A DNA stretch of 64,000 nucleotides, from positions 496,001 to 560,000 of the forward strand of contig LR134136.1 in NCBI GenBank assembly GCA_900635495.1, read 5' to 3'. A program made the translations under genes and the position numbers. Origin of the DNA: Atlantibacter hermannii (lineage in GTDB: Bacteria; Pseudomonadota; Gammaproteobacteria; Enterobacterales; Enterobacteriaceae). Under the pieces are notes generated by a model that searched no databases, was not told where the DNA came from, and saw only the letters and a program-made list of their open reading frames with translations. Of this stretch, positions 28,632 to 39,021 are shown in pieces (the stretch's first letter is position 1; each line of letters opens with the position of its first letter).

Positions 28632-28882
28632 GCTCAACATTAACCGTGCGAATTTTACACGCGCCTGTCTTTTGATTTTACCGGAGGCTTTATGGATCCC
28701 GATCCCACCCCGCTTCCCTTAACGGGAATTCTGTTCCGGTAAGCACGCCTTTTGTCGCTGCTTTACCGGATGCGTAAGGCAGTGACGCAACGTCGTCCCT
28801 GCAAAAATTTGTGCCTGCCAGGCGGCTTTGCCGTGCCGGCAGCCCGGCAGCGCCTCAGGAGTGAGGCGTAGAGGGACTTTTT
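28632..28882 (+). promoter_or_regulatory. mgtA 5' leader (Mg2+/proline-responsive)
   Basis: About 250 nt of leader between the PhoP-dependent promoter and mgtA, containing mgtL. In Salmonella the corresponding leader couples translation of the MgtL peptide and Mg2+ to Rho-dependent termination. Length and position fit; I have not folded it. Confidence 0.7.
28692..28742 (+). CDS. mgtL: MgtL leader peptide
   Basis: Sixteen codons: MDPDPTPLPLTGILFR, with GGAGGC in front of the ATG. The N-terminal MDPDPTPLP matches the acidic/proline stretch of known MgtL (MEPDPTPLP), which destabilises translating ribosomes at low Mg2+ and stalls when proline is short. The C-terminal half has lost the basic RRR cluster of the E. 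coli/Salmonella peptide but keeps a terminal LFR. Confidence 0.88.
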   Translation: MDPDPTPLPLTGILFR

Positions 28883-31597
28883 ATGCTGTTTAAAAATATT
28901 ACCCGGCAGTTGCTCGCGCAGCTGAACCGTCATTTTCCCCGTCGTCTGATGCAACGCGATCCGCTGCCGGAAGGCAACGTGTGGCGTCAGGAAACCCCGC
29001 CCGCCACCCTGACCGAACAGTGTCTGGCGGTATCGCGCATGAATGAGGACGATTTGTGGCGCGCCTTTTCCAGCCATCCTGAAGGGTTGACGCCCCGGGA
29101 AGTGGAAGACGCACGTGAACAATACGGGCCGAACCAAATCCCGGCGCAGCAGCCCGCGCCATGGTTTGTGCACCTCTGGAACTGCTACCGTAATCCCTTC
29201 AACCTGCTGCTGACGGCGCTGGGCATTTTGTCTTACGCCACTGAGGACGACCTGTTCGGCGCGGGCATCATCGCGCTGATGGTCGGGATCTCGACGCTGC
29301 TGAATTTTATTCAGGAAGCGCGCTCCACCAAAGCGGCGGACGCGTTAAAAGCCATGGTCAGCAACACGGCTACCGTGCTGCGGGTGGTAAATGACAAAGG
29401 CGAATGCCAGTGGCAGGAATTACCCATCGACCAGCTGGTGCCAGGGGATATCGTCAAACTGGCGGCAGGGGACATGATCCCTGCCGATTTGCGGGTCATA
29501 AAAGCGCGGGATCTGTTTATCGCCCAGGCGTCATTGACGGGCGAATCCCTGCCGGTAGAAAAGCACGCCCGTACCCGCCATCCCGATCAGAACAACCCGC
29601 TTGAGTGCGACAACCTGTGCTTTATGGGCACCACGGTGGTGAGCGGAACCGCGCAGGCGATGGTGATCGCCACGGGCGGCGGCACCTGGTTTGGTCAACT
29701 GGCCGGGCGGGTGAATGCGCAGGAGAGCGAGCCAAACGCCTTTCAGCAGGGGATTAGCCGCGTCAGTCTGTTGCTGATCCGCTTTATGCTGGTGATGGTG
29801 CCCGTGGTGCTGCTGATAAACGGCTTTACCAAAGGCGACTGGTGGGAAGCGGCGTTATTTGCCCTGTCGGTTGCGGTGGGGTTAACCCCGGAAATGCTGC
29901 CGATGATCGTAACGTCCACCCTGGCGCGCGGTGCGGTAAAGCTTTCGAAGCAGAAAGTTATCGTCAAACATCTGGATGCGATTCAAAACTTCGGGGCCAT
30001 GGACATCCTGTGCACCGATAAAACCGGCACGCTGACCCAGGACAAAATCGCCTTAGAGAATCATACCGACGTATTCGGCCGGGTCAGCCGACGCGTGTTA
30101 TGCAGCGCATGGCTTAACAGTCATTACCAGACCGGGCTTAAGAACCTGCTGGATAACGCGGTGCTGGAAGGCGTGGACGCCCCGGAGGCCCAAACGCTGG
30201 CCGCCCGCTGGCGCAAAGTGGACGAAATCCCGTTTGATTTTGAACGCCGTCGTATGTCTGTCGTGGTGGCGGAAACGGAAGAGACGCATCATGTGATCTG
30301 CAAAGGCGCGCTGCAGGAAATCCTCGATGTCTGTACCCTGGTGCGTCACGGCGATGACATAGTGCCGTTGTGCGACACCATGCTGCAACGCATTCGCAGG
30401 GTTACGGACAATCTGAATCGCCAGGGGCTGCGCGTGGTGGCTGTCGCCAGCAAAGCGCTGCCTGCCAGAAGCGAAGACTATGGTCGGGTGGATGAGTCGG
30501 ACCTGATCCTTGAAGGCTACATCGCGTTTCTCGATCCGCCGAAAGAGACCACGGCACCTGCGTTAAAAGCGCTGAAAGAGAGCGGTATCGCGGTCAAAAT
30601 CCTGACGGGCGACAGTGAACTGGTGGCCGCTAAAGTGTGCCACGAAGTGGGGCTTAACCCTGGCCGGCCGGTGGTCGGCAGTGAAATCGAACCGTTAAGC
30701 GACCGCGAACTGGCGCAACTCGCGTTACGTACCACGCTTTTTGCACGCCTGACACCGTTGCATAAGGAACGCATTGTGCGGCTGTTGCGCGGGGAAGGGC
30801 ACGTTGTGGGCTTTATGGGCGACGGGATTAATGACGCCCCGGCGCTGCGGGCGGCAGACATTGGCATCTCCGTGGACGGCGCGGTGGATATCGCCCGTGA
30901 AGCGGCGGATATTATCCTGCTGGAAAAGAGCTTAATGGTGCTGGAAGAGGGCGTTATCGAAGGACGCCGCACCTTTGCCAATATGCTTAAGTACATTAAA
31001 ATGACCGCCAGTTCTAACTTCGGCAACGTGTTTAGCGTGCTGGTGGCGAGCGCCTTTCTGCCGTTCCTGCCGATGCTGCCGATTCATTTACTGATCCAAA
31101 ACCTGCTGTACGATGTGTCTCAGGTGGCGATCCCGTTTGATAACGTCGATGACGATCAGGTGGCGAAACCGCAACGCTGGAATCCGGCCGATCTGGGACG
31201 CTTTATGATCTTCTTTGGCCCGATTAGCTCTATCTTCGACATCGTGACATTTTGCGTTATGTGGTGGGTCTTCAAGGCCAACGTGCCGGAAGCGCAAACG
31301 CTGTTCCAGTCCGGTTGGTTTGTGGTGGGTCTGCTGTCCCAGACGTTAATCGTGCATATGATCCGTACCCGCCGGGTGCCGTTTATCCAGAGCCGCGCTG
31401 CATGGCCGTTACTGGTGATGACGCTGGTGATTATGGTGGCCGGTATTGCGTTGCCGTTCTCGCCGCTGGCGCCCTGGCTGCAACTCCAGGCGCTGCCGTT
31501 GAGCTACTTCCCATGGCTGGCGGGGATCCTGTTGGGGTATATGACGCTCACCCAAATGGTGAAAGGGTTTTATGTCCGCCGGTATGGATGGCAGTAA
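28883..31597 (+). CDS. mgtA: MgtA, Mg2+-importing P-type ATPase
   Basis: 904-residue P3B-type ATPase that brings Mg2+ into the cell across the inner membrane. Visible: TGES actuator motif, the phosphorylation site CTDKTGTLTQDK (~379), ATP-binding KGAL, and the hinge GDGINDAP. Ten membrane helices are expected, with a long C-terminal set ending VKGFYVRRYGWQ. The start MLFKNITRQLL at 28883 matches other MgtA. Regulation is through the PhoP box and MgtL leader upstream. Confidence 0.97.
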   Translation: MLFKNITRQLLAQLNRHFPRRLMQRDPLPEGNVWRQETPPATLTEQCLAVSRMNEDDLWRAFSSHPEGLTPREVEDAREQYGPNQIPAQQPAPWFVHLWNCYRNPFNLLLTALGILSYATEDDLFGAGIIALMVGISTLLNFIQEARSTKAADALKAMVSNTATVLRVVNDKGECQWQELPIDQLVPGDIVKLAAGDMIPADLRVIKARDLFIAQASLTGESLPVEKHARTRHPDQNNPLECDNLCFMGTTVVSGTAQAMVIATGGGTWFGQLAGRVNAQESEPNAFQQGISRVSLLLIRFMLVMVPVVLLINGFTKGDWWEAALFALSVAVGLTPEMLPMIVTSTLARGAVKLSKQKVIVKHLDAIQNFGAMDILCTDKTGTLTQDKIALENHTDVFGRVSRRVLCSAWLNSHYQTGLKNLLDNAVLEGVDAPEAQTLAARWRKVDEIPFDFERRRMSVVVAETEETHHVICKGALQEILDVCTLVRHGDDIVPLCDTMLQRIRRVTDNLNRQGLRVVAVASKALPARSEDYGRVDESDLILEGYIAFLDPPKETTAPALKALKESGIAVKILTGDSELVAAKVCHEVGLNPGRPVVGSEIEPLSDRELAQLALRTTLFARLTPLHKERIVRLLRGEGHVVGFMGDGINDAPALRAADIGISVDGAVDIAREAADIILLEKSLMVLEEGVIEGRRTFANMLKYIKMTASSNFGNVFSVLVASAFLPFLPMLPIHLLIQNLLYDVSQVAIPFDNVDDDQVAKPQRWNPADLGRFMIFFGPISSIFDIVTFCVMWWVFKANVPEAQTLFQSGWFVVGLLSQTLIVHMIRTRRVPFIQSRAAWPLLVMTLVIMVAGIALPFSPLAPWLQLQALPLSYFPWLAGILLGYMTLTQMVKGFYVRRYGWQ

Positions 31598-31690
31598 GAT
31601 TGGTTTAAGATAATGACGGCGCGGAATTCGCTATGCTATTTCCAGCATAACGCGTTTCGCGCCGATATTTATTTATCGATTAAGACCAGA

Positions 31691-32386
31691 TTATTTTAGC
31701 CCAACCTTAATGGAGCTTGCCGAATCATTAAGCCAGGACACATCGCCATCCAGATTATAAATACGTGCATGGTCAATGACGCCGGTCCCTTCAAATGCGG
31801 AAACGCCACCAGCATAGTAATTATCCTGATACAGGTAAGCATATTCATTGCCAAAAACCAGTAAAGACGATGTTCTGTCGTTATGCTCAGGGCCAAAGTT
31901 CTGGTCGTCAGCATAGAAATAGGTCAAATAGGCGCCGCCATTAAAGTTCTCGTACAAAATAACCGGTTCATCACCGTAGGCATCATACTTAAGCGTAAAC
32001 TCAAAAAATGAGCACTGGCAGGTTTCATTGATATTATCCACAAGCTTAAAGGAATAGCATTGATCGTTCATATTGATACCGTCCCAGGAAAACGCGGTAT
32101 GAATATTGCCCGGAAACGCGCCGATGGTTTGGCTAAAATCAACCGTGAGCGGGATGGAGGAACCATTGCCGATGGTGAGTGTTTTGCCGGTATAATTCGC
32201 GCCGCTGTACATCACAACCTTAGTTTGAGGCGGTAAGGAAACAGATGAGAACATATTTTCCAAACCCATCGCTGACAGATCAGACTGATCCTGTGTAAAA
32301 GAATAAGATGCACCCGTCCCGGCCGCATTAACATAAAAAACAACCGCGTCAGAAATATCATTCACTTGCTGTGTGGTATTTTTCAT
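31691..32386 (-). CDS. Beta/gamma-crystallin-like protein
   Basis: 231 residues, start MKNTTQQVNDISDAV behind GGAGA, 8 bp away. No signal peptide or membrane helix. Greek-key crystallin motifs are clear: VVMYSGANYTGKTLTI (~60-76), VILYENFNGGAYLTYF (~145-160) and AYLYQDNYYAGGVSAF (~185-200). Two typical calcium-binding signatures, NDRTSS (~174) and NDSASS (~223), follow the (N/D)(N/D)xx(S/T)S pattern. A pair of CxC residues (CQCSF) lies between the domains. I infer a Ca2+-binding stress or surface-associated protein. Codons are more AT-rich than neighbours, and K-12 has no gene here, so it was probably acquired. Confidence 0.8.
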   Translation of the reverse strand: MKNTTQQVNDISDAVVFYVNAAGTGASYSFTQDQSDLSAMGLENMFSSVSLPPQTKVVMYSGANYTGKTLTIGNGSSIPLTVDFSQTIGAFPGNIHTAFSWDGINMNDQCYSFKLVDNINETCQCSFFEFTLKYDAYGDEPVILYENFNGGAYLTYFYADDQNFGPEHNDRTSSLLVFGNEYAYLYQDNYYAGGVSAFEGTGVIDHARIYNLDGDVSWLNDSASSIKVGLK

Positions 32387-32715
32387 AAAATAGTCTCCAG
32401 TCAATTTTAAATAATGTCAGATTTATTACTCCCCACGCCATGTGGGGGAGTGCTGATATTTTGCTGTTTATTATCTTCAGGAGATTTTATTTTTTATAAA
32501 TACACTGCCTCAATTTTATCGTTTAATGTGTCAGCCTCTTATTAATGCTTTCCACGTGCCTCACCGATGTGCGGAATAATACGTTCACTACCTGAGTAGA
32601 ACAGAATTCATCTGGGCAGAAACCTGTTGTTGAGCCTGAGCAGGTAAACAACACATGACAACGCCACGATGCGTTAATAGCGGTTTGTTAACGAGCCGGA
32701 ATAATCGACGACAAC
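32387..32715. promoter_or_regulatory. Spacer upstream of the crystallin-like gene
   Basis: About 330 bp, AT-rich, between the crystallin-like gene and the ridA terminator. A hairpin-forming stretch ACTCCCC...GGGGGAGT lies at 32425-32452, within the presumed 5' region of the crystallin mRNA. I see no gene and no recognisable operator. Confidence 0.4.
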
Positions 32716-32743
32716 AAAAAAGCCAGTCAGAAGACTGGCTTTA
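32713..32743 (-). terminator. ridA terminator
   Basis: AAGCCAGTC-agaa-GACTGGCTT hairpin (32720-32742) with an A-run before it on the plus strand, which gives a U-tract for the minus-strand ridA transcript. Confidence 0.85.
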
Positions 32744-32764
32744 TGAGTTTCACCTGCTGATAAC

Positions 32765-33151
32765 TCAGCGACGAACCGCAATGGCTTCGATTTCAATCTT
32801 CACGTCTTTCGGCAAACGGGCCACTTCCACACAGGAACGTGCCGGGAAGGTGGCGTTATGTTCGGTAAAGAACGCTTCGTAAGTGGCGTTTACCGTGGCG
32901 AAATCGTTGAGATCTTTCACGAAAACGGTGGTTTTCACGATATCACCCACGGTGAGGCCTGCGGCTTCGACAATCGCCTTCACGTTTTGCAGTGACTGGC
33001 GCGCTTGAGCGGAAACATCGTCAGACACCGCGCCGGTTTTCGGATCGACGGGGATCTGACCGGAGGTGATAATCATACTGCCAAGATCGACGCCCTGAAC
33101 GTATGGGCCAATAGCTGCGGGTGCATTCTCCGTCGCGATAGTGCGGGACAT
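32765..33151 (-). CDS. ridA: RidA, 2-iminobutanoate/2-iminopropanoate deaminase
   Basis: 128-residue YjgF/YER057c/UK114 family trimer that hydrolyses reactive enamines and imines released by PLP enzymes such as IlvA. The signature FPARSCVEVARLPKDVKIEIEAIA is present; its Arg binds substrate. It follows pyrI in the pyrBI-ridA order of E. coli. Confidence 0.97.
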   Translation of the reverse strand: MSRTIATENAPAAIGPYVQGVDLGSMIITSGQIPVDPKTGAVSDDVSAQARQSLQNVKAIVEAAGLTVGDIVKTTVFVKDLNDFATVNATYEAFFTEHNATFPARSCVEVARLPKDVKIEIEAIAVRR

Positions 33152-33238
33152 AGTTTCTCCTGAAATTGTCAGCGGTAAGAGAGCACAGTATAACCCGGCG
33201 TACCCGAAGGTACAGGGCTGTAATAGTGGTCTGACGCG

Positions 33239-33703
33239 TTAGCCGTTTGCCAGCACCACATGATGCGAAAACTCTTTCTCACAGTATTTGCACTTCAGAG
33301 CGATATCCTCAGCGCGCTTTTTAACGCCAAAGCTGGATGCCACCGGTTCAGCGCGGCTGATGCAGTTGCTGTTCGGGCAAACCAGCACGTTTTCGATACG
33401 CCCTGGCAGACTTGGGCGGCTTTTGCCCACCACTTCATAATTATCGATACGGTTTACCGTGGCCTGCGGCGCGTACAGCGCCAGTTGATTGACCTGCTCG
33501 TCGGTTAGGAATGTATTTTCAATCTTAATCAAATCTTTGCGGCCCATTTCGCCGGAGGGCAGATTCAGGCCGATAGTAATGCGCTGGTCGGTCTCGGTCA
33601 GCTTGAACAGCGTAAGAAGCTTGAAGCCAACCTGGGCCGGGATGTGGTCGATAACGGTGCCACGGCTGATGGCTTCTACCTGGAGTTTATTATCGTGTGT
33701 CAT
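33239..33703 (-). CDS. pyrI: PyrI, regulatory subunit of aspartate carbamoyltransferase
   Basis: 154 residues. N-terminal allosteric domain binds CTP/UTP and ATP ([17 protein letters not shown]); the C-terminal zinc domain has CPNSNC and CKYC, four cysteines that contact PyrB. The start MTHDNKLQ at 33703 is standard and lies 13 bp past the pyrB stop. Confidence 0.96.
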   Translation of the reverse strand: MTHDNKLQVEAISRGTVIDHIPAQVGFKLLTLFKLTETDQRITIGLNLPSGEMGRKDLIKIENTFLTDEQVNQLALYAPQATVNRIDNYEVVGKSRPSLPGRIENVLVCPNSNCISRAEPVASSFGVKKRAEDIALKCKYCEKEFSHHVVLANG

Positions 33704-33716
33704 GTTCATCTCCTTC

Positions 33717-34652
33717 TTACAGCGCTAAATCGCGATTGAGAACCAGCGCCAGCAGAGCCTGGCGTGCGAAAATGCCGTTGCCGGCCTGCTGGAAATACCA
33801 GGCGTGGGGGGTTTTATCCACATCGGTGGTGATTTCATCAATGCGCGGCAGCGGATGCAGGACTTTCATATTGCTGCGTGCGCCGTTGAGGTCGGCGGCG
33901 CGCAGAACAAATTGCGCTTTTACGTTGGCGTATTCCGACGGGTCGAGACGCTCTTTCTGTACGCGCGTCATATAAAGAATATCCACCTCGCGCACCACAT
34001 CGTCGATGGCGTCATGCAGGCTCCAGGCAATGCCTTTTTCGTCCAGCATATCGAGAATGTACTGCGGCATGGCGAGCGCTTCCGGAGCGATAAAATAGAA
34101 GTGATTGCCGTTAAATTTCGCCAGCGCCTGCGCCAGAGAGTGCACTGTGCGGCCATATTTCAGGTCGCCGACCATAGCGATGTTGAGATTTTCCAGACGC
34201 CCCTGGGTTTCCTGAATGGTAAACAAATCCAGTAGCGTTTGGGTCGGATGCTGGTTTGCGCCGTCGCCTGCGTTCAGTACCGGAATACCGCCGGAAAATT
34301 CGGTCGCGAGGCGCGCCGCGCCTTCCTGCGGATGACGCATCACAATCGCATCCACATAGGTGCTGATAACCGAAATGGTGTCCGCCAGGGTCTCGCCCTT
34401 TTTGCCCAGCGATGTGTTGCTACTGTCGGAGAAGCCCACTACCGACGCGCCAAGGCGATGGATGGAGGTTTCAAAGGAGAGGCGGGTACGGGTCGAGGCT
34501 TCAAAGAAGCAACTGGCCACCACTTTATGCTTCAACAATTCGGGCTGTGGATTCGCCTTCAGGCGCGCGGCGGTCGCCAGCACCAGTTCCAGTTCTTCAC
34601 GGTCCAGATCGTTAATGGAAATAATGTGCTTTTGATAGAGCGGATTAGCCAT
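33717..34652 (-). CDS. pyrB: PyrB, catalytic subunit of aspartate carbamoyltransferase
   Basis: 311 residues. Makes N-carbamoyl-aspartate, the committed step of pyrimidine synthesis. Carbamoyl-phosphate motif STRTRLSFE (~52-60) and HPTQTLLD are present. Expression is under UTP-sensitive attenuation, with pyrL and the attenuator just upstream. Confidence 0.97.
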   Translation of the reverse strand: MANPLYQKHIISINDLDREELELVLATAARLKANPQPELLKHKVVASCFFEASTRTRLSFETSIHRLGASVVGFSDSSNTSLGKKGETLADTISVISTYVDAIVMRHPQEGAARLATEFSGGIPVLNAGDGANQHPTQTLLDLFTIQETQGRLENLNIAMVGDLKYGRTVHSLAQALAKFNGNHFYFIAPEALAMPQYILDMLDEKGIAWSLHDAIDDVVREVDILYMTRVQKERLDPSEYANVKAQFVLRAADLNGARSNMKVLHPLPRIDEITTDVDKTPHAWYFQQAGNGIFARQALLALVLNRDLAL

Positions 34653-34691
34653 GACTCTCTCCTTTTTCGAACGGCAGGCAAACGCCGGGCA

Positions 34692-34721
34692 AAAAAAAAC
34701 CCCTCATTGAGGGGTTTTTTC
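34692..34721 (-). terminator. pyrBI attenuator
   Basis: ACCCCTC-att-GAGGGGT hairpin followed by a T-run on the minus strand, located between pyrL and pyrB and overlapping the end of pyrL. When UTP is high the polymerase outruns the ribosome on pyrL and stops here; when UTP is low the coupled ribosome prevents the hairpin. Confidence 0.9.
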
Positions 34722-34805
34722 ATGGGATAACGGAAAGAAAAACGGGACTGCGACGCCAGCTTTAAGGCGTTGTGTCAGGACTGATTGTCGAACTCGCAGA
34801 ACCAT
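34704..34805 (-). CDS. pyrL: PyrL leader peptide
   Basis: 33 codons, start ATG at 34805 behind GGAGGAAG. The C-terminal part contains VPFFFPLSHEKTPQ, encoded by a U-rich stretch that makes the polymerase pause when UTP is scarce. It is shorter than the 44-residue E. coli leader but ends, as required, inside the attenuator. Confidence 0.88.
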   Translation of the reverse strand: MVLRVRQSVLTQRLKAGVAVPFFFPLSHEKTPQ

Positions 34806-35568
<763 letters not shown>

Positions 35569-35584
35569 CACCCACCGTAAAGAA

Positions 35585-35612
35585 AAACGGCCCTTTTCAG
35601 GGCCGTTTGCGT
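35585..35612. terminator. Terminator between tabA and argI
   Basis: AAACGGCCCT-tttc-AGGGCCGTTT hairpin, 35585-35608. The A-run before and the short T-run in the right arm allow it to serve both convergent genes. Confidence 0.8.
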
Positions 35613-36617
35613 TATGGCGCTAAGGTCGCCACCATGACCGCTTTAATAGTGTGCATGCGGTTTTCAGCCTGATCGAACACGATGCTGTTCGGCGATTCAA
35701 ACACCTCATCGGTGACTTCCATTCCGCCGTGCAGACCGTACTGTTCCGCCATCTGCTTACCGAGCACCGTTTCATCATCATGAAACGCCGGGAGACAGTG
35801 CAGGAATTTGACCTGCGGGTTGCCGGTCAGCGCCATCATTTTGCTGTTGACCTGATAATCACGCAGCAGCGCAATCCGTTCCGCCCATTTCTCTTTGGCT
35901 TCGCCCATAGAAACCCACACGTCGGTATAGATAAAGTCAGCGCCTTTTACGCCAGCGGCAATATCTTCCGTCAGGGTGATCCTGCCGCCAGTCTGCGCCG
36001 CCATCGCCTGGACACTCTTCCACCAGCGCCGTTTCCGGCCAGCAGGCTTTCGGTGCCACCAGACGCAGATCCAGGCCGGTTAGCGCGGCGGCTTCCAGCA
36101 TGGAATTACCCATGTTGTTGCGTGCGTCGCCGGCATACACCAGCGTCATCTCGTTAAAGGATTTCCCCAGCAGATGCTCGCGCATGGTCAGTAAATCCGC
36201 CAGCAGCTGCGTGGGATGAAATTCATTGGTGAGCCCGTTCCAGACCGGTACGCCTGCGTATTGTGCCAGGGTTTCCACCACTTCCTGGCCGTGCCCGCGG
36301 TACTGAATGCCGTCATACATCCGGCCCAGCACGCGGGCGGTGTCTTTAATTGATTCTTTATGCCCAATCTGGCTGCCGCTCGGGCCGAGATACGTCACGC
36401 GAGCGCCCTGGTCGTAAGCGGCAACTTCGAAAGAGCATCGTGTACGGGTCGAGTCTTTTTCGAAGATGAGCGCGATGTTTTTACCAGTAAGCTTTTGAAC
36501 TTCTTTGCCATTTTTTTTGTCGCTTTTCAGCGTTGCGGCAAGATCGAGCAATGCAGTGATTTGTGCAGGAGTAAAATCTAATAATTTCAGAAAGTGTTGT
36601 TGATAAAAAGCCGACAT
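35612..36617 (-). CDS. argI: ArgI, ornithine carbamoyltransferase (frameshifted)
   Basis: 334 residues; makes citrulline from ornithine and carbamoyl phosphate. Start [17 protein letters not shown] at 36617 behind GGAGGGA. Carbamoyl-phosphate motif [19 protein letters not shown]; ornithine-binding [10 protein letters not shown]. The frame breaks at 36010-36011 with one extra base; corrected, the join reads [19 protein letters not shown]. Two strong ARG boxes upstream show ArgR repression. Confidence 0.95.
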
Positions 36618-36645
36618 AGTTCCCTCCACCTGGCTGAAGCCACTT

Positions 36646-36684
36646 ATTGAATTAAAATTCAATTTATATGTATGAATATTCATT
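36646..36684. promoter_or_regulatory. ARG box pair of argI
   Basis: Box 1 ATTGAATTAAAATTCAAT at 36646-36663 is a perfect match to the consensus TGAAT-N4-ATTCA. Three bp on, box 2 TATGTATGAATATTCATT at 36667-36684 differs at one base. The spacing is exactly that required by the ArgR hexamer. Confidence 0.93.
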
Positions 36685-36782
36685 TGCAACCCCGAAGAAT
36701 AAAACTTTTACCGGAAAGGTGGAGGCAATCACTGGGGTATGTGAAAATAGTAAGACTCTGCCAACACATTGAGGAACGACCC

Positions 36783-37210
36783 ATGGCAAACCCGGAACTA
36801 CTGGAAGAAACAACGCGAAGAAACGCGTCTTATCATTGAAGAGTTGCTGGAGGATGGCAGCGATCCGGATGCGCTGTATACCATCGAACATCACCTCTCG
36901 GCAGACGACTTTGAAACCCTGGAAAAAGCCGCCGTTGAAGCTTTCAAAAATGGGTTACGAAGTGACCGACCCGGAAGAGCTGGAACTGGAAGAAGGCGAA
37001 ACCGTTATCTGCTGCGATGTGCTGAGCGAATGCGCGCTTAATGCCGAACTGATTGACGCGCAGGTGGAGCAACTGCTGAATCTGGCTGAGAAATTTGACG
37101 TCGATTACGACGGGTGGGGCACCTATTTCGAAGATCCTAACGGCGAAGAGGGTGAAGAAGGCGACGAAGACGATTACATGGATGACGACGACGACGGCGT
37201 CCGTCACTAA
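36783..37210 (+). CDS. rraB: RraB, regulator of RNase E (two frameshifts)
   Basis: About 141 residues, acidic. RraB binds the C-terminal half of RNase E and limits mRNA decay. Start [16 protein letters not shown] at 36783. The frame breaks at 36808-36810 (one extra A) and at 36946-36950 (one extra A); removing both gives a continuous protein through [14 protein letters not shown] to the acidic tail [13 protein letters not shown]. Both are in A-runs. Confidence 0.93.
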
Positions 37211-37255
37211 TATCGCGCGGCGGCAGCGTCAGGCTGCCGCCCTGAAGGATTGTGA

Positions 37256-38023
37256 ATGAACACCTCTGCATTACTCGAACCCGTACACCAGTTTCTCCAT
37301 TGCTCTACCCCCGACGCCTGGATCCAAAAAGCCCGCCTGCCGGAAAACCTTCCGCTGTTACTTACTGACCATATGATTTGCGAACTGAAAGCGGCCCAGA
37401 CCGCGATGCTGTTGATTCGTAAATACGTGGCGGACAAATCCGGCTCGGCGATGCTGCTCGACTGGCTTCGTCCATACGAAACCTACGCGTTTTATAACGG
37501 CCCGGAAGTGGATTTTGTGGCGTTGCAAAAGCGCGTCAGCAAAAGCGAGATGCCGAAAACCGACGATCCCTGGGGCCAGGCGTTAATCGACAGTATGGTG
37601 CTGTTGATTAAAGAAGAGCTGCATCATTTCTGGCAGGTGCGGGAAATGATGGCGGCGCGTGATATTCCCTATGTCAAAATCACCGCCAGCCGCTATGCCA
37701 AAGGGCTGTTGCGCGCCATTCGCACTCATGAACCCGCCATGCTTATCGATAAGCTGATTTGCGGCGCGTACATTGAAGCGCGTTCGTGCGAACGCTTTGC
37801 CGCGCTGGCGCCGTATCTCGACGATGAGCTGCAAAAATTTTATCTCTCGCTGCTGCGCTCTGAAGCACGGCATTATCAGGACTACCTTTCGCTGGCCCAG
37901 CAGATTTCGCCGGAAGATATCGCGCCGCGGGTGCGCTATCTGGGTGAGGTGGAAGCCGATCTTATCCGGTCGCCCGATCCCGAGTTTCGATTCCACAGCG
38001 GTATTCCTGACTCACTCTCCTAA
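37256..38023 (+). CDS. miaE: MiaE, tRNA 2-methylthio-N6-isopentenyladenosine hydroxylase
   Basis: 255-residue non-haem di-iron monooxygenase that hydroxylates ms2i6A37 in tRNAs. Iron-binding Glu/His pairs are visible in EELHHFW (~124) and RSEARHYQDY (~205). K-12 lacks miaE; Salmonella and Citrobacter relatives have it in this position. It is 45 bp after rraB on the same strand. Confidence 0.93.
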   Translation: MNTSALLEPVHQFLHCSTPDAWIQKARLPENLPLLLTDHMICELKAAQTAMLLIRKYVADKSGSAMLLDWLRPYETYAFYNGPEVDFVALQKRVSKSEMPKTDDPWGQALIDSMVLLIKEELHHFWQVREMMAARDIPYVKITASRYAKGLLRAIRTHEPAMLIDKLICGAYIEARSCERFAALAPYLDDELQKFYLSLLRSEARHYQDYLSLAQQISPEDIAPRVRYLGEVEADLIRSPDPEFRFHSGIPDSLS

Positions 38024-38105
38024 AATTGGTGGTAGCGCCGCCTGAAAGGATGACAAATCCTGCTGGGGTGGTAAAAAGAGTGCTTTCAATACATCAGGGA
38101 AATTT

Positions 38106-38946
38106 ATGAACTGGACGCATGTCATTCTTGCTGGCTATGTTGGTGCGGTGATCGCCATCGTCGTCGGCGTATTTCGTAAAAAAGGTTGGATCGGTAAAAC
38201 CAGCGCCGTGGTTATCGCGCTGCTGGCCATCGCGGTGTGGAATATCATTGACGTCAAATACCTGATTCCCCGCGATAACGCTGCGTCGCAAATGACCGAA
38301 GCGGAAAAATTCGATCAGGCCATGGAAAAGCTGCCGCTGTATCAGGTGATCCGCGAGCAGGAACCGGAAACCTGGCGACGCGTCCGCGAGCAGGCGCTGT
38401 CGATGCAAAAGGCGGGTGAATCAGAGCAGAACATTATCGACGCCATCCAGCCGCAAATTCTGACTATCCAGATGTCGCGTTTGCAAACCGCTCCGGATGC
38501 CAACGTCGTCGCGTTTATGCAGGCCAACATGGAGCAAACGGCCCAAATCCAGAAACAGAGCGACGACGCCTGTTTCCGCTTCCTGTTTCCGGGCGTTAAA
38601 GGCGGGATCAACGCCGCGAAACTGTTACCGGCTGAAGTGACCCAACATCGGCTGGAGGTGGATGCGGAAATGATGCGCGCGGCGTTTGGTCCCAATAAGC
38701 ATCAGGTTACGCCGCAGGAGCGTCAGCAGGCCGTACAGGATGTGCAACCTGTCGTTCAGAAGCTGATGAAGCAGTATGGCCAGGATATCGCGCTCGATGA
38801 ACGATCCCCGCAAAGCCATCGGCAAAGAAGGCGTGGTCTGCAACATTACTCAGGATTTATGGCGTGATGTTCTGCAGATGCCCACGAACAAAGCCGCAGG
38901 CATCATTCGTTATTCGGTTAGCGCTGGAACAATAACTTCCCCGTAG
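38106..38946 (+). CDS. Uncharacterised membrane-anchored protein (frameshifted near the end)
   Basis: About 280 residues once a frameshift near 38795-38800 is corrected. The first two segments, 5-23 and 33-50, are membrane helices; the rest is a Q-rich soluble helical domain. After the shift the alternative frame continues MNDPRKAIGKEGVVCNITQD and ends SAGTITSP at 38946; this has a Cys-containing block typical of a conserved tail, so the longer form is likely real. I do not know its function. It follows miaE and probably belongs to the rraB-miaE operon. Confidence 0.7.
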
Positions 38947-38964
38947 CGGTATCTTATTGCCGCG

Positions 38965-38995
38965 CCGTCGCTACCAGAATGAAAGGTAGCGACGG
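38965..38995. terminator. Hairpin between the hypothetical gene and yjgM
   Basis: CCGTCGCTACC / GGTAGCGACGG inverted repeat, 11-bp stem with a 9-nt loop. Convergent genes on both sides; no long T-run. Confidence 0.6.
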
Positions 38996-39021
38996 GCATG
39001 ACCCGGCAGGAAAGGGTGACA

